This document shows, in pieces, positions 48,325 through 48,379 of a DNA stretch of 48,379 nt. The notes under the pieces were generated by a model. It had not been told where the DNA came from. It was given only the letters and a program-made list of their open reading frames with translations, and did no database searches. Both the position numbers and the translations under genes were made by a program. Source of the DNA: an uncultured Bacteroidales bacterium (GTDB lineage Bacteria; Bacteroidota; Bacteroidia; Bacteroidales; Muribaculaceae); the NCBI GenBank assembly GCA_900542185.1, contig UQMZ01000027.1, positions 1-48,379 of the forward strand. The letters are read 5' to 3'. How positions within the stretch are numbered: position 1 is the first letter of the stretch; each line of letters opens with the position of its first letter.

Positions 48325-48379
48325 TGTACCGGACCTAAAAAGTAGACACTTAAAAAATTTTTTAGTGGTTATTATTTTT
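48325..48379 (+). mobile_element. Probable insertion-sequence end, continuing beyond the window
   Basis: The sixth repeat stops after TTCCGAAC and continues as TGTACCGGACCTAAAAAG and TAGACACTT. This resembles the left end of IS3-family (IS150-type) or IS21-family elements, which start with TG and carry AAAAAGTnGACAC. The abrupt break in the repeat supports an insertion boundary near 48324. No transposase is visible, since the window ends 55 bases later. Confidence 0.45.

Overview
The window looks like chromosomal DNA from a Bacteroidales bacterium, most likely a gut Muribaculaceae-type organism. The family-level placement is inference. The supporting evidence is: Bacteroidetes-type promoters (TTTG, about 20 nt, TAnnTTTG) without Shine-Dalgarno sequences; Bacteroidetes-specific families (GSCFA, DUF4294, PCMD, large 472-residue LepB, PASTA-type FtsI); MurE with the meso-DAP motif DNPR; and a GC-rich core (roughly 55-60% by eye) interrupted by AT-rich patches.

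Layout. 1-2860 is an AT-rich accessory patch: a gene remnant without a start codon overlapping an unknown 257-residue gene, a hairpin-rich non-coding stretch, a 52-codon orphan ORF and a secreted glycine-rich protein. It abuts the 3' side of a tRNA-Leu(CAG)/tRNA-Pro(UGG) pair at 3017-3209, which has its own terminator and promoter. 3402-11579 is plus strand: pyrH-frr, a GT2 glycosyltransferase and a complete RND efflux set (outer-membrane factor, adaptor, pump). 11566-17811 is a tightly overlapping minus-strand operon: PCMD protein, dapB, lepB, WbqC-like, DUF4294, GSCFA, GH73-LysM lipoprotein. 17941-18613 holds a MntA/HepT toxin-antitoxin pair. Next come a small exported protein, a TatD-like hydrolase and rnpA-yidD. 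21130-25914 is a large secreted GH81 endo-beta-1,3-glucanase with three F5/8C-type modules. 25963-31131 is a minus-strand chain: THUMP methyltransferase, membrane protein, pdxB, RNase H, queG. 31208-46642 is the division/cell-wall (dcw) cluster in the order rsmH-ftsL-ftsI-murE-mraY-murD-ftsW-murG-murC-ftsQ-ftsA-ftsZ, read on the minus strand. mraZ is not next to rsmH. In its place stand an AAA/DUF4143 ATPase gene, a 23-bp repeat array and, at the right edge, what looks like the end of an insertion sequence that cuts into the array.

How the genes work together. dapB, murE (DAP-adding), mraY, murG, ftsW and ftsI make and polymerise DAP-type peptidoglycan, ftsA/Q/L/Z direct it to the septum, and the GH73-LysM lipoprotein remodels it. 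lepB, yidD and the exported proteins belong to envelope biogenesis. queG, rlmL-like, RNase H, rnpA and the tRNAs belong to RNA metabolism.

The most notable unexplained structure is a set of degenerate 7-bp-period tandem repeats with different unit sequences at six gene junctions. Next are the IS-interrupted 23-bp array beside the ATPase gene and the undescribed pair at the left edge. I found no convincing complete novel defence or biosynthetic system. All identifications are by eye from motifs; no database search was possible.
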